DNA of 64,000 nucleotides, taken from NCBI GenBank assembly GCA_035471805.1, contig DATIPS010000043.1:1-64000 (forward strand), read 5' to 3'. The translations under genes and the position numbers were made by a program. The DNA comes from Acidimicrobiia bacterium. Lineage in GTDB: Bacteria; Actinomycetota; Acidimicrobiia; Spongiisociales; JAHEDJ01. The notes under the pieces were generated by a model. It did not search any database and was not told where the DNA came from. It saw nothing but the letters and a program-made list of their open reading frames with translations. Below are positions 1 through 8,282 of the stretch, in pieces (position 1 is the first letter of the stretch; each line of letters begins with the position of its first letter).

Positions 1-40
1 GAATGTCGCGCGAAAAGCGGCCGGCTCGAGGCCTGAATTG

Positions 41-78
41 CCGAAGCCCCGGGGAGGGTGGGAGTTCCGGGGCTTCGG
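41..78 (-). terminator. Perfect 12-bp hairpin, probable terminator
   Basis: The arm CCGAAGCCCCGG at 41-52 is exactly complementary to 67-78, with a 14-nt loop. It lies about 60 nt past the stop of the small gene at 139-336. There is no U-tract on either strand, so it would be a U-less terminator of the kind proposed for actinobacteria, or the end of a gene lying left of the window. Confidence 0.45.
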
Positions 79-138
79 CTGAAAGGCGCCAGCGGTTGTG
101 GGGAGTGCCGAGGGCGCCAAGTCTGGAAGTACGAGCGG

Positions 139-336
139 CTAGGTCCCTTCGGTGATGATTCGGCCGCGCACGCGCGGGAATTTCACCGGTGCGTGTGCGT
201 AGCAGTGCTCCCGCCGATTGTATTGGGACAACTTCGTATCGCAGTCCATGTTGGCGCATACACGACCAGAAGTGAAGGTCTTCGAGGGGCGTACTCCGCC
301 TCTCATGCGCCGTCCTTTGAGTGTGTTATCAGCCAT
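139..336 (-). CDS. Small Cys/His (zinc-finger-like) protein, 65 aa
   Basis: The protein has a basic N-terminus and one metal-site-like cluster in its centre, C-x4-C-x12-C-x2-H, followed by a basic tail. The core reads C..C.TKLSQYN....C..H. I recall similar C..C...LS.YN....C..H patterns in short uncharacterised actinobacterial proteins, but cannot name a family with certainty. The start was chosen at 336 because a strong ribosome-binding site (AGGAGG, 343-348 on the complement) lies 6 nt upstream; an in-frame ATG ten codons earlier has none. The gene stands alone between the hairpin at 41-78 and a 335-nt intergenic stretch. Zinc binding and any nucleic-acid role are inference. Confidence 0.65.
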   Translation of the reverse strand: MADNTLKGRRMRGGVRPSKTFTSGRVCANMDCDTKLSQYNRREHCYAHAPVKFPRVRGRIITEGT

Positions 337-671
337 GTTGGGCCTCCTTAGGCCGTTGTTCCCCATTCAACCCCGGCGAGTGGGGATCTATTTCCACTAT
401 CTCGCCAGTGTTAATCAATGTACCACCTCTATTCGGTGCCGGCGGTACCTTTGGATGACACGATATGGGTTTGATCTAACAGAAGCGTTAACGGCGGATG
501 AAGTTCCCTTAAGAACTACTCCCGGCAAAGAGGAGGTTGCCTCGCCACCCGTCACGGTGGCGCACCGGGTTCCCCTGTGCCTCATATGTGCTTATACGCA
601 GCGGACCCGCAAATGGTTCCCGGATGGGCGGAAACTGCGCGGGTAGGTCCCGTATCCGAGGACCCGTCCGG
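337..671. other. Intergenic stretch, no gene seen
   Basis: This 335-nt stretch separates two minus-strand genes and is visibly less GC-rich than its surroundings around 390-530. It must hold the promoter and leader of the small gene at 139-336, but I cannot pick a convincing -35/-10 pair. An imperfect stem (375-383 with 394-406, one 4-nt bulge) would lie in that leader, and a 7-bp hairpin occurs at 543-562. No tRNA-like TpsiC-arm sequence or supported reading frame was found. Confidence 0.5.
543..562 (-). terminator. Possible terminator hairpin after the M3 peptidase
   Basis: CGCCACC (543-549) pairs with GGTGGCG (556-562) around a 6-nt loop. It lies about 110 nt beyond the peptidase stop. 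On that strand only a short pyrimidine-rich stretch follows about 15 nt later, so the assignment is weak. Confidence 0.3.
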
Positions 672-2636
672 CTACTCCGTGACGTCTATGCCGAGTTTCT
701 CCAGGAATGCCTCACTCGATGGTTCCCTCCCGAGGAAGGCGCGCAGCAACTCGGAAGCATCTCTCGATCCGTTCGGTTCGAGCACCGTCTCCCGATAGGA
801 TCGCCCGACCTCGGGGTTCGTCACACCGGCTTCGGCGAATCTGCTGAACATGTCGTCCCCGAACACCTCGGACCACAGGTACCCGTAGTAGCCGGCGTCG
901 TAGCCGCCCATGAGATGCCCGAAACCGGACGGGAAGAAGGTTCCCTCATGCGGTGGGAAGAGCGTTATGGCCTGCGATTCGCTCAGGATCGCATCGAGGT
1001 CACGGTCGTCTCTTGGTCCGTGCATTCCCATGTCCAGCCATCCGAAGGAGATCTGCCGGAGAGTCGTCAGTGCAACATTGAGGTTCCTCGCCGTGACCAA
1101 CTGCCGGACGAGTTTCTCGGGAATCTCCACCCCCGTCTCATAGTGCCCGGCGAATCGAGCGAGCACTCCGGCGTCCCAGCACCAGTTCTCCATTATTTGA
1201 GAAGGCGCTTCGACGAAATCCCATTCCGTGTTGGCGCCCGAGAAGCGAACGAAGTCCGCTTTGGTGAGGGACATGTGGAGTATGTGTCCGAACTCGTGAA
1301 AGAGGGTCACGACCTCGTTGTGAGTCAGCAGGGACGGCTTCCCATTCGCCGGCTTGGTGAAGTTGGCGACGATTGCCGAAACGGGGGCTTCGTATCCACC
1401 GGAGGGTATTCGATGACCGGGAACCAGGGGGAATGCGGCAGCATGAGTGTACTTGCCCTCCCTGGGGAACAGATCGGCGAAGAAGTGGGCGATCAGGGCA
1501 TCCGTCGACGAATCACGCACCTCATAGAGCAAGACGTCTTCGTGCCACGCCTTGGTCGTCTCCAGGCGGGAATAGGTGAGTCCAAACACTTCGCCGGTGA
1601 GCGCGAACATGCCTTCGATGACTTGCTCGAGGGAGAAGTACTGCGACACCTCGTTCGGGTCGACTCCGTACCTCTCCTTGCGCAAGACCGTGTCGTAATA
1701 GCGGAAGTCCCAGCTCTGCAGTTCGCCCGGGTGGCCGTCCCGATGGAGCAGATCTGTCATTTCTCTGAGTTCCTCGGCGCCTTTGGCAGTCAACTTGGGG
1801 ATGAGGCTCTCATAGAAGGCGAGGACGGCTTCGGGGCGTTTGGCCATCTTCACCTCCATCCCGTGGTGAGCCCAGGAAGGCTGGTCGAAGATGGCGCCTA
1901 TCCTCTCCCTTATCTGGATTGCCTCTTCGAGGATCGGGCGATTGGACTCGACTGCCTGCGAGTTGAACTTGAACGTGAGTTTCTCCCGCAGGTCTCTTCT
2001 GGTGGCGCTCTCCATGAACGGGACGACGTCGGGGTAGTCCATCGAGATCTTCAGGGTTCCCTCTTGCTCCCCCGGCTTCAGGTGGTCTGCATAACCGCCG
2101 GGTAGCCCGTCGAGGTCGGCCTCGGTGACTTCGAGGTAATCCTCGTACTCGGCCAGGTTCTTGGAGAAGGCAAGAGAGAGTTCAACCATCCGCTCTTGCA
2201 GCTCTTTCAACTCGGATCGGTCGCGCTCGCCGAGTTCATGGCCGGCACGACGGAAGTCCCGCATCATGAACTCGAGAAGCCGCCTTTGCTGAGGTTCGAG
2301 TCCCCGGGCTTCATCGGTCTCGGAGAACTCCTTGACGGCGGTGTAGACGTCTTCCCGGAACTCGACGTCGACCTGCCATTTCGTGAGCCGTTCCTCGGCG
2401 GCTCGCGCGACGTCGCGCAACTCGGAATCGGTCGACACGTTTCCAAGGAAGGGGCCCCGACCGTAGGCAAGGCTGGTTAGAACCGCCATTTCTTCCAGGG
2501 GCTCGATGGTGTTCGAGAAGGTTCGGTCGCCGGATGTTTCGACGACTTTCCTGATCAGTTCGTTTCCTTCGGCGATGGTTCGATCGACGACCGCATCAAT
2601 GGTCGCGTTGTCTACCGACGTGTAATCGAAAGGCAT
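672..2636 (-). CDS. M3 family zinc metallopeptidase (oligopeptidase A / Dcp / thimet type)
   Basis: At 654 residues this matches the usual length of M3 oligopeptidases, cytosolic enzymes that cut short peptides. The zinc-binding motif HEFGH is at residues 447-451, and the third ligand is the Glu of WDFVEAPSQ near residue 476. The downstream GYDAGYYGYLWSEVF block is also typical of the family, where its Tyr/His residues contact substrate. There is no signal peptide or membrane segment. The start at 2636 has no Shine-Dalgarno sequence but has a TATCGT hexamer 6 nt upstream, suggesting a leaderless transcript. It diverges from the SDR gene. Whether it is an oligopeptidase A or a peptidyl-dipeptidase cannot be decided from sequence alone. 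Confidence 0.93.
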   Translation of the reverse strand: MPFDYTSVDNATIDAVVDRTIAEGNELIRKVVETSGDRTFSNTIEPLEEMAVLTSLAYGRGPFLGNVSTDSELRDVARAAEERLTKWQVDVEFREDVYTAVKEFSETDEARGLEPQQRRLLEFMMRDFRRAGHELGERDRSELKELQERMVELSLAFSKNLAEYEDYLEVTEADLDGLPGGYADHLKPGEQEGTLKISMDYPDVVPFMESATRRDLREKLTFKFNSQAVESNRPILEEAIQIRERIGAIFDQPSWAHHGMEVKMAKRPEAVLAFYESLIPKLTAKGAEELREMTDLLHRDGHPGELQSWDFRYYDTVLRKERYGVDPNEVSQYFSLEQVIEGMFALTGEVFGLTYSRLETTKAWHEDVLLYEVRDSSTDALIAHFFADLFPREGKYTHAAAFPLVPGHRIPSGGYEAPVSAIVANFTKPANGKPSLLTHNEVVTLFHEFGHILHMSLTKADFVRFSGANTEWDFVEAPSQIMENWCWDAGVLARFAGHYETGVEIPEKLVRQLVTARNLNVALTTLRQISFGWLDMGMHGPRDDRDLDAILSESQAITLFPPHEGTFFPSGFGHLMGGYDAGYYGYLWSEVFGDDMFSRFAEAGVTNPEVGRSYRETVLEPNGSRDASELLRAFLGREPSSEAFLEKLGIDVTE

Positions 2637-2642
2637 GCCGGA

Positions 2643-2666
2643 ACGATAGTGTCAATTCGCTACCGT
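2643..2666. promoter_or_regulatory. Divergent leaderless-type -10 hexamers
   Basis: TATCGT reads on the minus strand at 2648-2643, 6 nt before the peptidase ATG. TACCGT reads on the plus strand at 2661-2666, 7 nt before the SDR ATG at 2674. Both fit the TANNNT actinobacterial -10 at a distance that would start transcription on or beside the start codon. No clear -35 is visible. Confidence 0.4.
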
Positions 2667-2673
2667 GAAACCT

Positions 2674-3441
2674 ATGGATATGGGGTTGAGCGGCAAACGG
2701 ATACTGGTCACGGGTGGCGCGGGTGGAATCGGTGCCGCCGTTGTGAGGGCATTCGCTGCCGAAGGTGCGGCAGTGGCCGTTCACTACAACTCGGCGCGCG
2801 GCCGGGCCGAAGCGTTGGCGGCCGAGGTCGACGGCGTAGCACTGGCAGCCGACCTCACCGTCGAGGAGCAGGCGGCCGAGTTGATTCCGGCCGCCGTGGC
2901 AAGTCTCGGAGGACTCGATGTCTGTGTGGCCAACGCCGGGGCCTACCCGGCCGACCCCACGCCCCTTTGGGACATTCCACTCGACAGGTGGAGAGCGGTG
3001 CTCGACGCCAACCTGACGTCGACGTTTCTCACCGCGCGGGCCTTCCTCAGGCATGTACGCCGGACGGGTACAGGGAACCTCGTGCTGGTCGGGTCGACCG
3101 CCGGTTTGTTCGGAGAGGCCGGCCATGCGGATTACTCGGCGGCCAAGGGGGCGATTGCATCCGGCTTGCTGGCGTCGTTGAAGAATGAGGTGGTGGCGCT
3201 CGGACCGAGGGTTCGGGTCAATGCCGTCGCTCCCGGATGGACGGCGACGCCGAGCCGGATCGAGGCAGGCATAGAGCCGGCCAGCGTCGAGCGTGCGACT
3301 GCCACGATGGCACTCAAGAAACTCGCGACCCCGGAGGACGTTGCTGCCCAGATCGTCGTTCTGGCCTCAGACAATGTGTCCGGTCACGTGACCGGGCAGG
3401 TGGTGACGGTGGCCGGCGGCATGGAAGGCAGACTCATCTGA
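2674..3441 (+). CDS. Short-chain dehydrogenase/reductase (FabG-like)
   Basis: This is a 255-aa classical SDR. It has the NAD(P)-binding motif TGGAGGIG near the N-terminus, a central NAG motif, and a catalytic Ser141-Tyr154-Lys158 set within GSTAGLFGEAGHADYSAAK. The C-terminus (GHVTGQVVTVAGG) is typical of the 3-oxoacyl-ACP-reductase-like subgroup. The reaction is NAD(P)-dependent oxidoreduction of a carbonyl or alcohol; the substrate is unknown and nothing nearby suggests it. I chose ATG 2674 because the hexamer TACCGT lies 7 nt upstream; an in-frame GTG at 2665 overlaps that hexamer. It converges on the TauE gene with a 5-nt gap. Confidence 0.88.
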   Translation: MDMGLSGKRILVTGGAGGIGAAVVRAFAAEGAAVAVHYNSARGRAEALAAEVDGVALAADLTVEEQAAELIPAAVASLGGLDVCVANAGAYPADPTPLWDIPLDRWRAVLDANLTSTFLTARAFLRHVRRTGTGNLVLVGSTAGLFGEAGHADYSAAKGAIASGLLASLKNEVVALGPRVRVNAVAPGWTATPSRIEAGIEPASVERATATMALKKLATPEDVAAQIVVLASDNVSGHVTGQVVTVAGGMEGRLI

Positions 3442-3446
3442 GAGAA

Positions 3447-4187
3447 TCAGAAGAAGAGCATTCTTCCCGCGGCCACGAACGCCATCACTATCAGCACCCA
3501 CCGAATCCATCCCGCACCCTTTGCCACAGCCAGGCGTGTGGCGAGTACGGCCCCGGTTACGTTGCCGATCCCCATGACAAGACCGTACGCCCAGTCGACC
3601 TGAGCTGCAGAGGCAAACAGAACCAGTGCAACCGGTGTGTAGACCAGGATCAGGAACACCTTGGCGGCGTTGCCGCGCACCAGATCCAATCCGCCTCCCA
3701 CCACCAGTGCCGCCAGCAGCAGGAACCCGACGCCCGCCTGTACGAAGCCGCCGTAGAAGCCAACCCCGAAGAACACGAGGCTTCTGAGCGGCTCCCTCAT
3801 CGACTGCTCGTGTCCGCCGAGCCAGCGCGAAGGCTTGATGAGAACCGACAGCGCCACCAGCACCAGGACAAACGCGAATACCTTGGTCATTGCCTCCGAG
3901 TCGAGGCGAGTGGCGATCCAGGCACCCGCGACGGCTCCGGCAACGGTGGCGGGTACCAGAGGCGCGATCTTCCTCCAGTCGAGCTTTCCGGCCCTACGAA
4001 ACCCGGCCGTGGCAGCGACCTGTGCCATCAGAATCGCGATCCGGTTGGTTCCGTTGGCGAGGCCCGCATCCCCCAGAGCCTCGAGCAGAACCGGGATGGT
4101 GATCACGGAACCGCCACCCGCCACGGTGTTGACGAAACCCGCTGCGAAACCGACGGCGATGAGCAGCACTGCGGTTAGCGGTTCCAT
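3447..4187 (-). CDS. TauE/SafE (TSUP) family membrane transporter
   Basis: This 246-aa hydrophobic protein has about eight predicted membrane segments. It carries the family's N-terminal signature AGFVNTVAGGGSVITIP and a second half with GFYGGFVQAGVGF, the duplicated-repeat organisation of TSUP permeases. These inner-membrane proteins move small anions such as sulfite, sulfoacetate or sulfonates, generally as exporters, but the substrate cannot be read here. A TATGAT hexamer 8 nt before the ATG and the absence of a Shine-Dalgarno sequence suggest leaderless expression. It is monocistronic, converging with the SDR and diverging from the VOC gene. Confidence 0.87.
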   Translation of the reverse strand: MEPLTAVLLIAVGFAAGFVNTVAGGGSVITIPVLLEALGDAGLANGTNRIAILMAQVAATAGFRRAGKLDWRKIAPLVPATVAGAVAGAWIATRLDSEAMTKVFAFVLVLVALSVLIKPSRWLGGHEQSMREPLRSLVFFGVGFYGGFVQAGVGFLLLAALVVGGGLDLVRGNAAKVFLILVYTPVALVLFASAAQVDWAYGLVMGIGNVTGAVLATRLAVAKGAGWIRWVLIVMAFVAAGRMLFF

Positions 4188-4195
4188 GAGCCGGG

Positions 4196-4201
4196 ATCAT
4201 A
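4196..4201 (-). promoter_or_regulatory. -10 hexamer of the TauE gene
   Basis: TATGAT on the minus strand lies 8 nt before the ATG at 4187, placing the transcription start at or next to the start codon. Confidence 0.4.
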
Positions 4202-4266
4202 GGCGCGGCAGGCACCGCCGGTTTCCGTCGGATCGGGAATGAATGGAATCGCCGGCCGAGCCGTCA

Positions 4267-4272
4267 TAGGAT
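4267..4272 (+). promoter_or_regulatory. -10 hexamer of the VOC gene
   Basis: TAGGAT lies 6 nt before the ATG at 4279, with no Shine-Dalgarno sequence between them, fitting a leaderless start. Confidence 0.4.
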
Positions 4273-4278
4273 CGCGTC

Positions 4279-4641
4279 ATGAGTGACGAGATACGCGTGA
4301 CGACCGTGATGCACGACACGGTCGACCTCGAAGGTGCGGTTGCCTTCTGGACTGCGATCCTCGATATCGAGGTTCTCGAACGGACCGGAGCCTACGCCTA
4401 TCTCGGACGTCTCGGCAACGAAGGCCCTCACCTTGCGTTTCAACTGGTCCCCGAGACGAAACAGGTCAAGAACCGGCTTCACCTCGATATCAAGGTCCCA
4501 GATCGGGTGGCCTTCGCATCCACGGTCGAGGGCCTGGGCGGCCGGCGTCTCGGCGAGCATCAAGAGGGTGACTTCCCGGCCTGGATCGTCATGGCGGATC
4601 CCCAGGGAAACGAGTTCTGCATATACGACGGGAACTCATAG
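4279..4641 (+). CDS. VOC (glyoxalase/bleomycin-resistance) superfamily protein
   Basis: This 120-aa protein has the paired beta-alpha-beta-beta-beta layout of a single-domain VOC protein. The N-terminal half carries DLEGAVAFWTAIL, and the C-terminal half ends in MADPQGNEFCIYDG, the usual DPxGNxFC strand that supplies a metal-ligand Glu. A His in HLDIKVPD is also in the usual ligand position. VOC proteins include glyoxalases, dioxygenases and antibiotic-binding proteins, so the specific activity is unknown. The start has a TAGGAT hexamer 6 nt upstream. The CapA-like gene follows 82 nt later on the same strand. Confidence 0.83.
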   Translation: MSDEIRVTTVMHDTVDLEGAVAFWTAILDIEVLERTGAYAYLGRLGNEGPHLAFQLVPETKQVKNRLHLDIKVPDRVAFASTVEGLGGRRLGEHQEGDFPAWIVMADPQGNEFCIYDGNS

Positions 4642-4723
4642 GAGACCCCCTGGGATCGCCGCCCACACCCCAGGGGTCCAAACCGCCGAAACCCTTGGAT
4701 CGGCGTGCACCTCCGAGCACACT

Positions 4724-5827
4724 ATGAACGTGTCCCGACTTCTCCTGGTGTTTGTGCTGCTGGCCGCCGCCTGCGGTTCCGAAGCGCAGGCTGTGGTGAC
4801 CGCACCGCCCCCGTTGCCTGTCACGACGACCGTCGTGCTTCCGGCCGAGGCAACGACCACGACTACCACGGTCACCGTTGATCCGGTAACTCTGGTGTTC
4901 GGCGGCGACGTTTCGCTCACCCACGGGCTGGTCGACGCAGACCCGTTCGCAGATGTCGCAACGGTGCTCCAGGCTGCGGACCTTTCATGGGTGAATCTCG
5001 AAACGGCCGTCGCCGAGGAGAGCTTCGGATTCGCCCACGACAAAGAGTATCTGTTCCGGTCACCGCCGGCCGCGGCCGGGTTGCTGGCGGCAGCCGGCAT
5101 CGACGGTGTCGCGCTTGCCAACAATCATTCCCTCGATGCCGGCACCGCCGGTCTGGAGCGCACCATCGAACTGCTCGACCAGGCCGGCGTGAAACATGCA
5201 GGAGCCGGCATGAATAGCGACCAGGCCTATGCGCCGGTCGTGGCGCAGGTGGGCGACACGACCGTCGCGGTCGTGTCCTTCTCACGGGTCCTGCCCGACT
5301 CCTCGTGGGCGGCTACCGCCGGCAGTGCGGGACTGGCGTCCGCATACCATCCCTTCATCGAGCGTTCCGCGGCCGCCGTAGCTGAGGCGGCCGAGGAGGC
5401 CGAGGTGGTCGTTGTGATGGTTCACTGGGGAATCGAGCTCTCCGCGTGCCCGGAGCAGTATCAACGGGACCTGGCCGCCCTCTGGTCCGAGGCAGGAGCC
5501 GACCTCATCGTCGGCAGCCACCCGCACGTCCTTCAGGGAATCGAGCAGATCGGCGGCACGTGGGTGATGTATTCGACGGGGAACCTCGCCTTTCCTTCCG
5601 CCTACTCCGAGGCCACCACCCGGTCGGTGCTGTTCGAAGCCGCGATCATCGGAGACGAGATCTCGCTCATGGTCCGGCCGGTCAGGCTCGTCGATGGGCG
5701 CCCGACGCCGGCCGACGAAGCCGACCGGGTCTCGATCATCGAGTCGTTGAACGAGGCATCATGGAGTGCGTCCATCGGTGACGGGGGTCTGGCCGTCTCC
5801 GCGGGTGGTGACTCATCCTGCGGTTGA
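4724..5827 (+). CDS. CapA-family lipoprotein (metallophosphatase fold)
   Basis: The start at 4724 gives a lipoprotein signal, with a hydrophobic run ending in LAAAC (lipidated Cys about residue 17), then a Thr/Pro-rich linker. The mature domain has the CapA/PGA_cap motifs: GGDVSLT (residues 60-66), VNLET, NNHSLDAG, HWGIE (His about 234) and GSHPHVLQG (266-268). These residues resemble a two-metal phosphatase site. CapA proteins take part in poly-gamma-glutamate export or anchoring, but capB and capC are not beside it, so a different envelope role is possible. The total of 367 aa is normal. Its 3' end overlaps the convergent amidohydrolase gene by 15 nt. Confidence 0.85.
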   Translation: MNVSRLLLVFVLLAAACGSEAQAVVTAPPPLPVTTTVVLPAEATTTTTTVTVDPVTLVFGGDVSLTHGLVDADPFADVATVLQAADLSWVNLETAVAEESFGFAHDKEYLFRSPPAAAGLLAAAGIDGVALANNHSLDAGTAGLERTIELLDQAGVKHAGAGMNSDQAYAPVVAQVGDTTVAVVSFSRVLPDSSWAATAGSAGLASAYHPFIERSAAAVAEAAEEAEVVVVMVHWGIELSACPEQYQRDLAALWSEAGADLIVGSHPHVLQGIEQIGGTWVMYSTGNLAFPSAYSEATTRSVLFEAAIIGDEISLMVRPVRLVDGRPTPADEADRVSIIESLNEASWSASIGDGGLAVSAGGDSSCG

Positions 5828-7393
5828 AGGAGCTCTCCAGACGATGGGCTCGGCCGGCACCTGAACGGGCTCACCCTCTATCCAGGTGGCAACCGACCGG
5901 GTGTCGCGCAGTTCGTCGGGTGCCACCTCGAGCGGGTCCCGGTCGACGATGGTCAGATCGCACGCTTGTCCGATTTCCAGCGTCGGCGAGCCGATGGCCG
6001 CGGCCGCACCCGTCGTGAAGAGGGCGAGAGCCTGAGCCGCATCGAGTTGCTGAGCGGGGGTGAGGCCGCCACGGTCCCGTGCTGCTGCCATTCCCCACCA
6101 GGGCGACGGAGGCTCGACCGGGCAGTCGGAGCTGCCGGCGAGTGGGACTCCGGCCTCCAGCAGCGACCGGAAGGCGTAGGTGCGGTCGAGCCGGTCCGGC
6201 CCTACGCGCTCCTCCAGCCAGGCCGTTTCGGACATCAGGAAAGCCGGCTGTACGACGGCGGTCACTCCGAGAGCCGCCATGCGACCGAGGTCCCGGCGAG
6301 AGAGAACGGAGGCGTGTTCGACGCGCAGGTCGGCCGGGTCGGCCCCATCCCCGATCAGTTCCTCGAACAGGTCGAGCACGGCCTCGTTGGCTCTGTCGCC
6401 GATGGCGTGCACGGCGACCCGGCTACCCATGGCCAGGGCCGCCCTGGCCATGCGCTCGGTGCCGGCGTCGATGCGCATGGTGCCGACTGCAGCCCGGTCC
6501 GAATACGGGTGGTGCATCGCAGCGGTGTGCCCCCCGAAGCTTCCGTCTGCGAACTGTTTCACGCCCAGGAACCGGATCCAGGGCCCTGCGGACGAGAGTC
6601 GGGCGGCTGCCGATTCCAGTGCCTGCGGATCGTTGGTTGTCACCAGTACCGACATGCGCAACGGAAGGTCGGGTCCGATTTCAGTCAGGAGCTCCAGTTC
6701 GTTGCCCACCCCGCACCAGAGGTCGCCGCTCAGGTCGATGATGGCCCCTATCGCGGTGAGCCCGAGGGAGGCCAGACCCTGCATGGCGGCGAGCACTTCG
6801 CCGGGTTCGAGGTCGCCGGTGCGACTCCCGACCGGGCCGGCCGCAAGTGAGATGGCGGTCTCTCGAAGGACCCCGGTCGGTGTCCCGTCGCCGTCGCGGT
6901 CTATCGACCCGCCGGGCGGATCCGGTGTCGAACCGTCGATTCCTGCCAGTTGAAGCGCATGAGTGTTGGCGACGGCCACATGACCGCAGTAGCGGTAGAC
7001 GAGTACCGGCCTGTCGCGCACGGCAGCATCCAGCTGCGTGCGTGTGGGCAGCCGCCCGAGGAGCTGATCGTTGAGGCGGGTTCCGACGACGGCCCGCCCG
7101 GGTTCCAGGTTGGCCGCAGCTGCCTCTATCAGTTCCGCCAGGTCGCTCATGCTCTGTGCGCCATCGAGATTCAAACGGGTCAGGGCCGCCGTGTATCCCA
7201 GTGGATGGAAGTGAGCGTCGACCAGTCCCGGCGTGATGACACAGCCCGGATAACGCTCTTCGGTGATGCCGGGGATCCGAATGTCGTCCGCCTCCCCGAT
7301 GGCATCGATCGAACCGTCCGTCACCCGCACGGCGTTTCCGCGGGCACCGGCGGCGGTCATCAGGCGGTCGGCGACGATCAGGCGCCGGCGCAT
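5813..7393 (-). CDS. YtcJ-like amidohydrolase family protein
   Basis: This 526-aa protein matches the amidohydrolase-3 (YtcJ-like) family of metal-dependent hydrolases. HFH at residues 61-63 would bind the first metal. HAIGDRAN (His about 329) and SSDCPVEPPSPWWG (Asp about 423) supply the other expected site residues. The small beta domain that flanks the barrel is visible at both ends (residues 1-50 and the C-terminal TIVDRDPLEVAPDELRDTRS block). Members hydrolyse amide or carbamate bonds of mostly unknown substrates. A GGAGG ribosome site lies 5 nt before the ATG. It follows the inositol-phosphatase gene by 16 nt and is probably co-transcribed with it. Confidence 0.86.
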   Translation of the reverse strand: MRRRLIVADRLMTAAGARGNAVRVTDGSIDAIGEADDIRIPGITEERYPGCVITPGLVDAHFHPLGYTAALTRLNLDGAQSMSDLAELIEAAAANLEPGRAVVGTRLNDQLLGRLPTRTQLDAAVRDRPVLVYRYCGHVAVANTHALQLAGIDGSTPDPPGGSIDRDGDGTPTGVLRETAISLAAGPVGSRTGDLEPGEVLAAMQGLASLGLTAIGAIIDLSGDLWCGVGNELELLTEIGPDLPLRMSVLVTTNDPQALESAAARLSSAGPWIRFLGVKQFADGSFGGHTAAMHHPYSDRAAVGTMRIDAGTERMARAALAMGSRVAVHAIGDRANEAVLDLFEELIGDGADPADLRVEHASVLSRRDLGRMAALGVTAVVQPAFLMSETAWLEERVGPDRLDRTYAFRSLLEAGVPLAGSSDCPVEPPSPWWGMAAARDRGGLTPAQQLDAAQALALFTTGAAAAIGSPTLEIGQACDLTIVDRDPLEVAPDELRDTRSVATWIEGEPVQVPAEPIVWRAPSTAG

Positions 7394-7409
7394 ACAGCCT
7401 CCGGCTCGT

Positions 7410-8204
7410 TCACAGGACTCTCTCGATCGAAGGCTGCAGAAGGATCTCGAGCGAGCGATGGATTCCGCCGTTGGTGGCGATGACGAACCGGTCGTTCACC
7501 CCCGAAGGCAGTCCGCTCTCGTTGGTGACGCGCCCGCCGGCTTCTTGCACGATGAGGATCCCCGCCGCGACGTCCCACGGTTTGAGCCCGAACTCCCAGT
7601 ATCCGTCGAGACGCCCGGCCGCTACCCAGGCGAAGTCGAGCGCGGCAGTTCCGAACCGCCGGACACCCCGTGCCACCCGGAGCGCATCGGTGACGGGTGC
7701 CGTGTAGGCGTCGGCGCGGCTCCGGCGATCATATGGAAACCCGGTGACCAGGAGGCTCGATCCGAGGTCGGTCCGTTCCGACACCCGAATCGGTTTGCCG
7801 TTGAGCAGCGCCCCCTCTTGGCGGGCGGCTGCGAAGACGTCGTCGCGCATGACGTCGACTATGACCCCGACCAGCGGGATGTCCCCTTCCCACAATCCCA
7901 CCGAGACTGCAACGTGCGGCACGCCGGAAACGAAGTTCACGGTGCCGTCGAGCGGGTCGATGATCCACCTTCGTCCCGCGCCTTGCGCGTCCCCTCCGCT
8001 CTCCTCTCCGAGCACCGTGTCGTCCGGTCGCCGGGCATGAATCACGGTGAAGATGGCTTCTTCCGATTGACGGTCTGTGGCGGTTACGGGGTCGACCACC
8101 CCTTTCATCTCCGGGTCCCCCGGTGTTCCGAATCCGTTGCGCACGACCTCGGCGCCGGCCAGGGCGGCCTGAACTCCCACTTCGAGATCAGTTGGTGATG
8201 TCAT
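7410..8204 (-). CDS. Inositol monophosphatase family protein
   Basis: This 264-aa protein has the full Mg-dependent phosphatase signature: GEESGG with Glu67-Glu68, DPLDGT with Asp83 and Asp86, and WDVAAG with Asp211. The family includes inositol-1-phosphatase, histidinol-phosphatase (HisN type) and 3',5'-bisphosphate nucleotidase, and the sequence alone does not settle which. The start at 8204 was chosen because TAGCCT lies 7 nt upstream and no ribosome site is present; an upstream in-frame ATG at 8273 would run into the divergent promoter. It is likely the first gene of a two-gene unit with the amidohydrolase. Confidence 0.9.
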   Translation of the reverse strand: MTSPTDLEVGVQAALAGAEVVRNGFGTPGDPEMKGVVDPVTATDRQSEEAIFTVIHARRPDDTVLGEESGGDAQGAGRRWIIDPLDGTVNFVSGVPHVAVSVGLWEGDIPLVGVIVDVMRDDVFAAARQEGALLNGKPIRVSERTDLGSSLLVTGFPYDRRSRADAYTAPVTDALRVARGVRRFGTAALDFAWVAAGRLDGYWEFGLKPWDVAAGILIVQEAGGRVTNESGLPSGVNDRFVIATNGGIHRSLEILLQPSIERVL

Positions 8205-8211
8205 GTCCCCG

Positions 8212-8217
8212 AGGCTA
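8212..8217 (-). promoter_or_regulatory. -10 hexamer of the inositol-phosphatase gene
   Basis: TAGCCT on the minus strand lies 7 nt before the ATG at 8204; there is no room for a leader. Confidence 0.4.
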
Positions 8218-8268
8218 GGTGAAGTGGAGCCGGGAGGCCTCCGTTGTGGTGTGTGGGCGAAGAAGCCA

Positions 8269-8274
8269 TACAAT
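8269..8274 (+). promoter_or_regulatory. -10 hexamer of the lnt-like gene
   Basis: TACAAT lies 8 nt before the ATG at 8283. A possible -35, TTGTGG at 8244-8249, is 19 nt upstream of it. It supports the start at 8283 rather than the earlier in-frame ATG at 8244. Confidence 0.45.
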
Positions 8275-8282
8275 CTCAGGCC

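Noticed and set aside
390-530. Possible tRNA or structured RNA in the less GC-rich gap
   Set aside because: No TpsiC-type GTTCRA sequence, no cloverleaf-compatible 7-bp closing stem and no CCA end were found.
537-2105. Long plus-strand open frame (522 codons) opposite the M3 peptidase
   Set aside because: It is antisense to a gene with intact HEFGH and family motifs. Its own translation has no recognisable domain, and such frames arise from GC-rich codon bias.
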